This document shows positions 1 through 5,103 of a stretch of DNA of 5,103 bases, piece after piece. Each line of letters begins with the position of its first letter. Positions within the stretch are counted from its first letter, which is position 1. A model generated the notes under the pieces. It made no database searches. It had not been told where the DNA came from and worked only from the letters and a program-made list of their open reading frames with translations. Location of the stretch: the NCBI GenBank assembly GCA_029983595.1, contig JASBZD010000089.1, positions 1 through 5,103 of the forward strand, written 5' to 3'. The position numbers were made by a program, and so were the translations under genes. Origin of the DNA: Peptoniphilaceae bacterium (lineage in GTDB: Bacteria > Bacillota > Clostridia > Tissierellales > Peptoniphilaceae).

Positions 1-407
1 TTTCTGCACCGCTTTTAGATAGAATCGATATTCATGTTGAGGTAAAACCTGTAAAGTTTGATGAATTATCTTCTGTTGAAAAAGGCGAGCCATCTGAAGA
101 TATCTTAAAAAGGGTGGAAAAAGCAAGGGATATTCAGCTAGCTCGTTTTAATGGCGCTCCAATCTATTCTAACTCGCAGATTCCTGATAAATTAATAAAC
201 TCTTATATAAAACTAGACGATAATACCAAAAAAATTATAGAAATGGCATTTAAAAAATATAATTTCAGCGCAAGAGCATATAATAAAATCCTAAAAGTTT
301 CCCGTACAATAGCAGATTTAGCCGGTTCTTCTGAAGTTTTACAAAACCATGTACTAGAGGCTATCTCATATAGATCTCTAGAGGGCGAATACTGGGGGAA
401 ATTTTAA
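1..407 (+). CDS. YifB/ComM-family Mg-chelatase-like AAA+ ATPase, C-terminal part (5' end outside window)
   Basis: The reading frame is open from base 3, giving 134 codons before the TAA at 405-407. The fragment begins inside the family's SxPLLDRIDIHVEV block (fragment residues 1-14), which closes the AAA+ core. It then carries the C-terminal Mg-chelatase-type helical domain: the SARAYNKILKVSRTIADLAG motif at residues 89-108 and AISYRSLE near the end (120-127). This order and these motifs are typical of YifB/ComM. ComM is known as a hexameric helicase that promotes branch migration during natural transformation in Gram-negative bacteria; the Firmicute role is less tested. The Walker A and B motifs lie upstream of the window and cannot be checked. 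A GTG at 114 is an internal valine codon, not a start. The stop overlaps the dprA start by one base (TAATG), so the two genes form an operon. The family call is firm; the exact cellular role is inferred. Confidence 0.93.
   Translation, partial: SAPLLDRIDIHVEVKPVKFDELSSVEKGEPSEDILKRVEKARDIQLARFNGAPIYSNSQIPDKLINSYIKLDDNTKKIIEMAFKKYNFSARAYNKILKVSRTIADLAGSSEVLQNHVLEAISYRSLEGEYWGKF
394..400 (+). promoter_or_regulatory. Probable ribosome binding site of dprA
   Basis: A purine run GGGGGAA lies six bases before the ATG at 407, inside the last codons of the preceding gene. It matches the anti-Shine-Dalgarno less well than the sites of the minus-strand genes. The TAATG stop/start overlap suggests that translation of dprA also depends on ribosomes finishing the upstream gene. 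Confidence 0.5.
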
Positions 408-1486
408 TGAAAGATAGAGATATTTTAATATATCTTAATAGTCTATTTCTAAATACGAACTATTTAGATGAAATTTTATCTCGTGGCAATCTAGAAGAAG
501 TTCTGACTATGGATGAGCGAGAACTAATGTCTATACCCAACGCGAATAAAATTAATGTAGAAAAAATTCTAAATAGCAGAAAAAGAGATTATATAAAAAA
601 GCTAGAAGACGATATAAATAAAAAATGTACTGGTGTAATTACGATTTTAGATGAAGATTATCCGGATAAGTTAAGATATATAGAGAATCCACCGAAAATT
701 TTATTTATAAAAGGTCTACCACTTAATCTAGATGGGATAAAAATGGCGTTTGTGGGTTCTAGAAAACATACTAGTTATGGAAAATATGCTGTAGAGAAGT
801 TTGTTACTGATTTAGCTTTAAAAAATGTAACTATAATTAGCGGAATGGCAGCGGGAATAGACGCTCTTTCTCATAAGTTTGCGCTAGAAAATGGTGTATA
901 TTCAATTGGTGTTTTAGGCACTGGGGTAGATTTAACTTTTCCATCTCAGAATAAATCTCTATATGAGAGGATGTATAAAGAGGGGATGATTATTAGCGAA
1001 TATCCAATTGGGATGGAAGCTAAACCTTTTACATTTCCCGAAAGAAATCGCATAATATCAGCACTTTCTGACGGAGTTGTAGTTATTGAAGCTAAGGAGA
1101 AATCAGGAAGTCTAATAACTGCACGCCTAGCAGCTGAGCAGGGGCGAGAAGTATTTGCAGTTCCTGGTAATATAAATTCGCTATATTCTACTGGGACAAA
1201 TCGACTGATAAGAGATGGTGCGATTCCACTTATTGATATAGATGATATATTAGTAGCTTTTCCAGAAATAGAAATGGACCAACTTAGCTTTTTAAATAAT
1301 GAGATAGATCTAGAGGGACTTGAGAAGGATGTATTTGAAAAGATTAAATCTGGTGTCGATTCGGTAGATAAATTAAAAGAACTTCTAGCTGTTGAAATGT
1401 CAGATCTAAACTCAACACTAGTTATGTTAGAGATGAAAGATTATATAAAAGACATGGGTCCAGCAGGGATAAAGGCGATAAGATGA
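407..1486 (+). CDS. dprA: DNA processing protein DprA (Smf), RecA loader
   Basis: DprA binds incoming single-stranded DNA in the cytoplasm, protects it and loads RecA during natural transformation; it is also widespread in bacteria not known to be competent. The 359 residues cover the full family layout. Residues about 22-58 form a helix-hairpin-helix-like region (LEEVLTMDERELMSIPNA). A Rossmann-like DprA core spans about 75-285, with FVGSRK (115-120), SGMAAGIDALSH (145-156), GVLGTGVD (168-175), FPERNRIISALS (210-221), KSGSLITARLAAEQGR (232-247), VPGN (252-255) and the GTNRLIRDGA block (263-272). A C-terminal winged-helix-like tail follows, about 300-355 (VDKLKELLAVEMSDLNSTLVMLE). All core blocks are present, so the protein looks intact. 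One small deviation is alanine at 149, where many homologues have arginine or lysine (G-x-A-R/K-G-I-D). The start overlaps the upstream stop by one base and the TGA overlaps the next ATG (ATGA), which fixes both ends. Confidence 0.97.
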   Translation: MKDRDILIYLNSLFLNTNYLDEILSRGNLEEVLTMDERELMSIPNANKINVEKILNSRKRDYIKKLEDDINKKCTGVITILDEDYPDKLRYIENPPKILFIKGLPLNLDGIKMAFVGSRKHTSYGKYAVEKFVTDLALKNVTIISGMAAGIDALSHKFALENGVYSIGVLGTGVDLTFPSQNKSLYERMYKEGMIISEYPIGMEAKPFTFPERNRIISALSDGVVVIEAKEKSGSLITARLAAEQGREVFAVPGNINSLYSTGTNRLIRDGAIPLIDIDDILVAFPEIEMDQLSFLNNEIDLEGLEKDVFEKIKSGVDSVDKLKELLAVEMSDLNSTLVMLEMKDYIKDMGPAGIKAIR

Positions 1487-2295
1487 GATTTAAAAAATTA
1501 GTTTTAATTATTATAATGTGCATAGCTTTAGTAAGCTGCAACAAAAATAGCGATCTTCCAAAAATGACGAATATGGCAGATGATAAGAGCATAGAATATG
1601 TCAAGGATGCTATTTTAGGTAGCATTAAATTAGAAAATTCTGAAAATTTTTTTAAACTAGTAGAAGATTACAACATCAGCGCAGGAAAAGAAAATTTAAT
1701 AGATGGATTTACTGATGATTTATTTAAAGATTATGATGTAGGAAAAATTATAGAAAATAGAGAAAAATTCAAATCTAAATATCCAGACACAAACTGCAGA
1801 ATAAATACGTTTTTACTTTTAAAAGACGAAATAGAAATTGATAGCGATATAGAAATTGATGATTCTATTTTATTTATTGATAATGAGAAGATAGAAGAGC
1901 TGGGGATTTTTAGCGAAAATGAGGTTTTAAATTTTAAAAAATTATTTAGTAGAATATCTACCGTCGATAGCAAAAATCCTAAAGATCATTTTAAAATTAT
2001 GAGTAAGCATCTATCTAAAATAAAATTTACAGAAAATGCAGATATGGTTTCAGTAGTTTTACACGATAACCTAGATGGCGATTATCTATTTATCGGGCAT
2101 ATAGGAGTACTTGTAAAAGTAGATGAAGGATATTTATTTATAGAAAAAATTTCTTTTGAAGAGCCGTATCAGGCGATAATTTTTAAAAATAAAGAGGACG
2201 CGTATAAATATTTAAAAGAAAAATTTAAGGATTATACAGTTCCAGAAACAGCTCCACCATTTATTATGGAAAATGATAAATATATAGAGATTTGA
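1483..2295 (+). CDS. Predicted DUF4300-family lipoprotein
   Basis: This is a 270-residue exported lipoprotein. A short basic N-terminus (MRFKK) and a hydrophobic stretch (residues 6-17) lead to a lipobox LVSC with the lipidated cysteine at 19, so it should sit on the outer face of the membrane. The mature part resembles DUF4300 proteins as I recall them: an opening like NMADDKSIEYVKDAI (30-44), NCRINTF (104-110), FIGHIGVLV (203-211), LFIEKISFEEPYQAIIF (218-234) and PFIMEND (259-265). The family has no established function. The conserved Cys105 at the head of a predicted helix and His206 in a GH-x-GVL strand recall NlpC/P60-like hydrolases; that is inference. The start is the ATG of an ATGA overlap with the dprA stop, with AAAGG (1471-1475) seven bases upstream. 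The gene is more AT-rich than dprA and has an acidic stretch around 115-140. A terminator follows directly. Confidence 0.85.
   Translation: MRFKKLVLIIIMCIALVSCNKNSDLPKMTNMADDKSIEYVKDAILGSIKLENSENFFKLVEDYNISAGKENLIDGFTDDLFKDYDVGKIIENREKFKSKYPDTNCRINTFLLLKDEIEIDSDIEIDDSILFIDNEKIEELGIFSENEVLNFKKLFSRISTVDSKNPKDHFKIMSKHLSKIKFTENADMVSVVLHDNLDGDYLFIGHIGVLVKVDEGYLFIEKISFEEPYQAIIFKNKEDAYKYLKEKFKDYTVPETAPPFIMENDKYIEI
1831..1860 (+). repeat. Short in-frame direct repeat inside the lipoprotein gene
   Basis: The 12-base unit ATAGAAATTGAT occurs at 1831-1842 and again at 1849-1860, 18 bases (six codons) apart. It encodes IEID twice in an acidic stretch (residues about 117-126). It is most likely a local duplication or chance in AT-rich coding sequence; no function is evident. 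Confidence 0.45.
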
Positions 2296-2296
2296 G

Positions 2297-2330
2297 AAAT
2301 AGCGAGATTTATCTTGCTATTTTTTTATTT
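2297..2330 (+). terminator. Intrinsic terminator of the yifB-dprA-lipoprotein operon
   Basis: An 11-base-pair stem pairs AAATAGCGAGA (2297-2307) with TCTTGCTATTT (2312-2322) with one G-U pair, around a TTTA loop. A T-rich tract follows (TTTTATTT, 2323-2330). It begins two bases after the stop codon of the lipoprotein gene, which fits termination of the plus-strand operon. Read on the minus strand, the hairpin is followed by only a very weak T-run, so it should act mainly on the plus strand. Confidence 0.88.
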
Positions 2331-2346
2331 TAACTTATTATCAAGT

Positions 2347-2386
2347 AAAAAAGTGCTTAGTTAAAATACTTATACTAAGCGCTTTT
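2347..2386 (-). terminator. Intrinsic terminator downstream of the telA-family gene
   Basis: A 12-base-pair stem pairs 2375-2386 with 2349-2360 (core GCTTAG/CTAAGC, one G-U pair) around a 14-base loop. On the minus strand the second arm runs into six T residues (complement of 2347-2352), which form the U-tract and partly overlap the stem base. It lies about 20 bases past the telA-family stop codon. On the plus strand it is followed by TTTTACATTTT, so it may also back up the terminator at 2297-2330. Confidence 0.85.
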
Positions 2387-2406
2387 ACATTTTATGTTAT
2401 TGGATT

Positions 2407-3762
2407 TTATCCACTAATTAAACTTAAGTTTCTATCTTTTGCCCTATCTAGGCTTATATTATCCATTTCGTCACGTTTTGCGATTGCCCTTACTGCTGCT
2501 TCTCTCAATTCATGTTCCATTTCTCTCATTCTAACTTCTGATTCACGACGTGCTTTTCTAGCGTCTTCTTCTATTTGAAGTGTTTCTTCTATAGTGCTAA
2601 TTAGAAGTTGTTGAGATTTTTCTAGCGATTCTAATGAAACAATATCACGTTCTGCTTCTTTTTTAATTTCTATTGAGTTATCATGTAGGATTTCAGCATT
2701 TCTTACAATTAGCTCATCTGTGGCTTCACTTACCTGACGGCTAAGTTCTGCTACATTTTTTTGACGTTCCATACTTATAGCCATAACAAACTGTGTACGC
2801 CATAGAGGAATCGTATTTACTACTGCGTCTTGGACCTTATCAGCCAGCATTTGATCGTTATTTTGGATAAGTTTTAGCTGAGGCATCATCTGAACTGCTA
2901 CTACTCTAGAAATTTCTAGATCGTGAATTCTCTTTTCAAATCGATTTATATTAGATTGGTAATCTCTTACCTGTTGGATAGCTTTAGACTTTTCAGCATC
3001 GTCTTCTAGCTTTTCTACTTCTGCAAGCATATTTGGGATAATTTCGTTATTATTTTCTTCTATTATCTCTTTTCCGGCGATAATATAAGTAACGATATTA
3101 TCATAATAATGTAGGTTTTCTTCATATAGCTTATCTAGCATATCCACATCTTTTAATAATAAATCACGAGACTGTAAAAGTTTAGATGAGATAATATCTA
3201 TTTGGGTCTCGATAGACTGCTGCTTAGCTATTATTGATTCTACCTTATTTTTAGCCCCACCAAATAATCTGTCAAAGAATGATTTTTCTCCCTGTCTTTC
3301 TATATCTGTATTTTTAACAGTAATCATTAAGTCAGTTAAAAGGCTTCCTACTTCACCAGAATCTTGTGATTTAGTTTTTTCCAGTACGCTTCTTGAGTAG
3401 TTTGAGATTTTTTCTTGAGATCCTGATCCATAAAGTGAGATATTTGATGCTTTTGTAAGATCCATTGAACTTTTTATTTGGTTTACTTTTTGGCGTACCT
3501 TAGGATCAAGCTCAGTATTTTGTGCTTTTTTCTCTAGTGCATTGTGAGTCTTTTTAAATTCTTCTTTATCGATTCCTGCTGGTAGATTTTCAGTAATATC
3601 TACTTCTTTATTTTTCTTATCTTCTAATTCTTTGTTGATAGCTTCAATTTCAGCATTTACATCTTCTTTAGTGGTTTCGCTATTTACTTGATTTTCATTA
3701 ACCTTATCTTCATTTTCTACTTCTACTTCTAGATCCATTAAATCTGATAAATCAATTGCCAT
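2407..3762 (-). CDS. TelA-family toxic anion resistance protein
   Basis: This 451-residue soluble, largely helical protein belongs to the TelA/KlaA-type toxic anion resistance family. Members are linked to tellurite tolerance and, in Gram-positive bacteria, to tolerance of cell-envelope antimicrobials; the mechanism is unknown. Recognisable blocks are SLLTDLM (140-146), FFDRLFGGAKNKVESIIAK (162-180), SRDLLLKDVDMLDKLYEEN (198-216), the most conserved stretch RIHDLEISRVVAVQMMPQLK (278-297) with LIQNND (298-303) and NTIPLWRTQFVMAI (316-329), and STIEETLQIEE (389-399). Residues 1 to about 100 are a highly acidic, low-complexity extension that looks longer than in many relatives. The charged tail after 400 (KARRESEVRMREMEHELRE) is probably coiled coil. 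No signal peptide or membrane segment is seen, so it should be cytoplasmic. The start is fixed by AAGGAG six bases before the ATG. It follows the binding-protein-like gene by 23 bases and ends before a terminator. Confidence 0.95.
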   Translation of the reverse strand: MAIDLSDLMDLEVEVENEDKVNENQVNSETTKEDVNAEIEAINKELEDKKNKEVDITENLPAGIDKEEFKKTHNALEKKAQNTELDPKVRQKVNQIKSSMDLTKASNISLYGSGSQEKISNYSRSVLEKTKSQDSGEVGSLLTDLMITVKNTDIERQGEKSFFDRLFGGAKNKVESIIAKQQSIETQIDIISSKLLQSRDLLLKDVDMLDKLYEENLHYYDNIVTYIIAGKEIIEENNNEIIPNMLAEVEKLEDDAEKSKAIQQVRDYQSNINRFEKRIHDLEISRVVAVQMMPQLKLIQNNDQMLADKVQDAVVNTIPLWRTQFVMAISMERQKNVAELSRQVSEATDELIVRNAEILHDNSIEIKKEAERDIVSLESLEKSQQLLISTIEETLQIEEDARKARRESEVRMREMEHELREAAVRAIAKRDEMDNISLDRAKDRNLSLISG

Positions 3763-3768
3763 AATTAT

Positions 3769-3774
3769 CTCCTT
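3769..3774 (-). promoter_or_regulatory. Ribosome binding site of the telA-family gene
   Basis: On the minus strand, AAGGAG (part of AAGGAGAT) lies six bases before the ATG at 3762-3760. It sits in the 23-base gap after the preceding gene's stop. It is a near-consensus site and supports this start. Confidence 0.85.
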
Positions 3775-3785
3775 ATGTTAAATTT

Positions 3786-4862
3786 TTATTGTATTTCAGC
3801 CATTAATTCGTTCATTATATCTACGCTAGGCATTGGCATTACTGTTACGATAGAGTCTCTTAATCCATTTACATCAAAATCTTTAATATCTGTCGTTCCG
3901 GAAACTCCAGTTCTAAATCCATGGTTTTTCCATGCTATATCTTGGACTTCTGAATCTACTAGTCCTTCTAAGGCTCTAGATCCATTTTCATTAAGTGCAA
4001 TAAATACGTGAGATGACCATACTGTCGGAGTAGGGTACATTATTACGATATCATCTTTTACTTTATTAAATATTTCAGGATTTTCTTTAGAAAACTCTAG
4101 AATTTGGTTTTCATATCCAGCAATAATAGGGAATGCTCCCATACCTTGTTTTAGAAATTGCTCAAATAAATCACCACTATTAACTTGCATATACCCTAGA
4201 TTGTCATAAATAGTTTTTATTTTAGGTTTTACTTCAGCTAACGAGCTTCTATCGACTACTTTTCCATTATTTAATGAGTTAGCAAGAAGTCCTAAAAACA
4301 TATTTCCTGAGTTTGAACGGTTTGGGTTAGTTGAATCAATTAAGATATCTCCATATAGCTCTGGAACTCCGATATCTGCCCATTTTGTGCTATTTAATAC
4401 TAACTCTGAAAGTTTAGTCATATCGACTTCATATATTCCATTATTACTTTTTACTATCCCATGATTTATTAACGCCTCTGCCACTGGTTTTCTAGTATAT
4501 AAAACGATAGGAGTATTTAGAACTATTTCATTTTTAGTAGATTTATGGTTGTTATTTTTAAATACTTCTAAAGCTAGTTGGTTGGAAGGAAATAAATAAT
4601 CGTATTTTTTTAGATCCTCACTAGATAGATTTACTTGATCAAAAGATCCGGATTTTGTGTATTTATAAGTTAGACCATATTTTTTTGCTACTAGATCTTT
4701 AAATTCCTGATCATCAAATAGGCCTTGTTTTTCTGATCCTATTAGTCCATTTATCTCTATTTGGCTAGGTTTTCTAGCGTTATATGTCCCATAAAAAATT
4801 GCGACTAATATAACGATAACTAGCACGATTAGACCTATTATTTTTCCCTTATTTGCTTTCAT
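3786..4862 (-). CDS. Membrane-anchored substrate-binding-protein-like protein
   Basis: This 358-residue protein has a lysine-rich N-terminus (MKANKGK) and one long hydrophobic helix (residues 8-24), then a soluble domain of about 330 residues that should face outside. The soluble part reads like a type 2 periplasmic-binding fold: an opening strand IEINGLIGSEKQGLF (35-49), KYGLTYKYTKSGSFDQV (61-77), a YDYLFPSNQLA segment (87-97), NTPIVLYTRKPVAEAL (116-131), the DSTNPNRSNSGNMFLGLL block (176-193) that resembles the Ser/Asn-rich ligand loop of phosphate- and molybdate-type binding proteins, and MGAFPIIAGYENQ in the second half. There is no lipobox cysteine, so the helix itself is the likely anchor. 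The ligand cannot be told, and no permease or ATPase gene is visible. The start is chosen because AGGAGG sits five bases upstream. It overlaps the preceding gene by 14 bases and precedes the telA-family gene, so a role shared with TelA is inferred. Confidence 0.82.
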   Translation of the reverse strand: MKANKGKIIGLIVLVIVILVAIFYGTYNARKPSQIEINGLIGSEKQGLFDDQEFKDLVAKKYGLTYKYTKSGSFDQVNLSSEDLKKYDYLFPSNQLALEVFKNNNHKSTKNEIVLNTPIVLYTRKPVAEALINHGIVKSNNGIYEVDMTKLSELVLNSTKWADIGVPELYGDILIDSTNPNRSNSGNMFLGLLANSLNNGKVVDRSSLAEVKPKIKTIYDNLGYMQVNSGDLFEQFLKQGMGAFPIIAGYENQILEFSKENPEIFNKVKDDIVIMYPTPTVWSSHVFIALNENGSRALEGLVDSEVQDIAWKNHGFRTGVSGTTDIKDFDVNGLRDSIVTVMPMPSVDIMNELMAEIQ

Positions 4863-5103
4863 TCATTCCTCCTGTTTCGTCAATACTATTTAGATATGTT
4901 TTTACGAAGTTTTTATCAGTCTCGGTCTTTATATCTTCACGTTTTTTCTCTATCTCCTGCATCTCTAAGGTTTTTGTTAAAATATCAGTATCAAGTCTTA
5001 TATCTTCTATTTTACTTTGATAAAAACTATCTCGATGAGATTTAAAATTAGTAACTAAAATCGAAAGTGATTTTTCACTATTTTTCTCTACTTCTACTAG
5101 TTT
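4849..5103 (-). CDS. C-terminal fragment of a charged helical protein, possibly XpaC-like (5' end outside window)
   Basis: The minus-strand frame beginning at base 5103 is open for 84 codons and ends at a TAA (4851-4849), overlapping the next gene by 14 bases. The fragment is rich in Lys, Glu and Asp and looks helical, with a likely coiled coil around TKTLEMQEIEKKREDIKTET. It has no membrane segment. The segment ending in LDTDILTKTLEMQ is faintly like the C-terminal part of XpaC-family proteins, which often neighbour telA in Firmicutes, but the resemblance is weak and about 30 further residues follow. Coding status is supported by the open frame to the edge, the overlap and the operon position; the family is not established. 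It would be the first gene of the cluster visible here; any promoter lies outside the window. Confidence 0.72.
   Translation of the reverse strand, partial: KLVEVEKNSEKSLSILVTNFKSHRDSFYQSKIEDIRLDTDILTKTLEMQEIEKKREDIKTETDKNFVKTYLNSIDETGGMNESK
4868..4873 (-). promoter_or_regulatory. Ribosome binding site that sets the start at 4862
   Basis: On the minus strand a consensus AGGAGG lies five bases before the ATG at 4862-4860. Another ATG at 4866-4864 is only one base from this site and belongs to the upstream reading frame, so it is not the start. The site is inside the 3' end of the preceding gene, as expected for translational coupling. Confidence 0.88.

Noticed and set aside
114..407. A separate small gene of 97 codons starting at GTG 114
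   Set aside because: The frame is open upstream to base 3 and encodes conserved YifB/ComM motifs before the GTG, so 114 is an internal valine codon of a larger gene.
1422..1625. Minus-strand open frame of 67 codons
   Set aside because: It lies opposite the dprA/lipoprotein junction, has no ribosome binding site that I can see, and encodes nothing recognisable; it is a shadow of the real genes.
1731..1973. Minus-strand open frame of 80 codons rich in Ser, Ile and Leu
   Set aside because: It is wholly antisense to the DUF4300 lipoprotein gene; its low-complexity composition is what AT-rich, acidic coding sequence gives on the other strand.
2296..2406. A small RNA or riboswitch between the convergent operons
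   Set aside because: The two hairpins are fully explained as terminators, and I see no promoter-like sequence in the 111 bases.
3775..4011. Plus-strand open frame of 78 codons
   Set aside because: It is antisense to the 3' part of the binding-protein-like gene, and the sequence gives no independent support for it.
4864..4866. Alternative ATG start for the binding-protein-like gene
   Set aside because: It is one base from the AGGAGG and is in the frame of the upstream gene, which stops at 4849, so it cannot start the 358-residue protein.
2407..5103. A complete ABC-type importer operon
   Set aside because: Only a binding-protein-like gene is present; no permease with multiple membrane segments and no Walker-motif ATPase is encoded in the window.

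Overview
The window is AT-rich (about one third G+C by hand count of sample lines), tightly packed, and uses strong AGGAGG-type ribosome binding sites. Its recognisable proteins (YifB/ComM, DprA, a DUF4300 lipoprotein, TelA) are of Gram-positive type. This suggests a low-GC Firmicute, perhaps an anaerobic coccus or another Clostridia/Tissierellia-type lineage. The genus cannot be fixed from the sequence. There are no tRNA or rRNA genes, CRISPR arrays, insertion sequences or phage genes.

The window holds two convergent gene clusters that meet at about 2296-2406. The left cluster, on the plus strand, begins inside a gene for a YifB/ComM-type AAA+ ATPase (1-407, C-terminal 134 codons). It continues with a complete dprA (407-1486) and a predicted DUF4300 lipoprotein (1483-2295). 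Each stop codon overlaps the next start by one or four bases, so the three genes are almost certainly co-transcribed and translationally coupled. In known systems ComM and DprA act on incoming single-stranded DNA: ComM as a branch-migration helicase and DprA as the RecA loader. The lipoprotein has no known role in this and may simply share the transcript. A strong intrinsic terminator follows it.

The right cluster, on the minus strand, enters at the right edge with the last 84 codons of a charged, helical protein (4849-5103), possibly XpaC-like. Next comes a membrane-anchored periplasmic-binding-protein-like protein (3786-4862), then a TelA-family protein (2407-3762), then a hairpin with a U-tract facing the minus strand. 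The first two genes overlap by 14 bases, and 23 bases separate the second from telA. TelA proteins are linked to tolerance of tellurite and of cell-envelope antimicrobials, but their biochemistry is unresolved. Pairing TelA with a tethered, solute-binding-like protein and no visible transporter is the most interesting functional question here.

The two observations most worth following are that TelA/binding-protein operon and a Cys...Gly-His pattern in the DUF4300 lipoprotein that resembles NlpC/P60-like or papain-like cysteine hydrolases. A compositional oddity is that CTAG, usually a rare tetranucleotide in bacteria, is clearly over-represented here. I found no clear evidence of a wholly new system.
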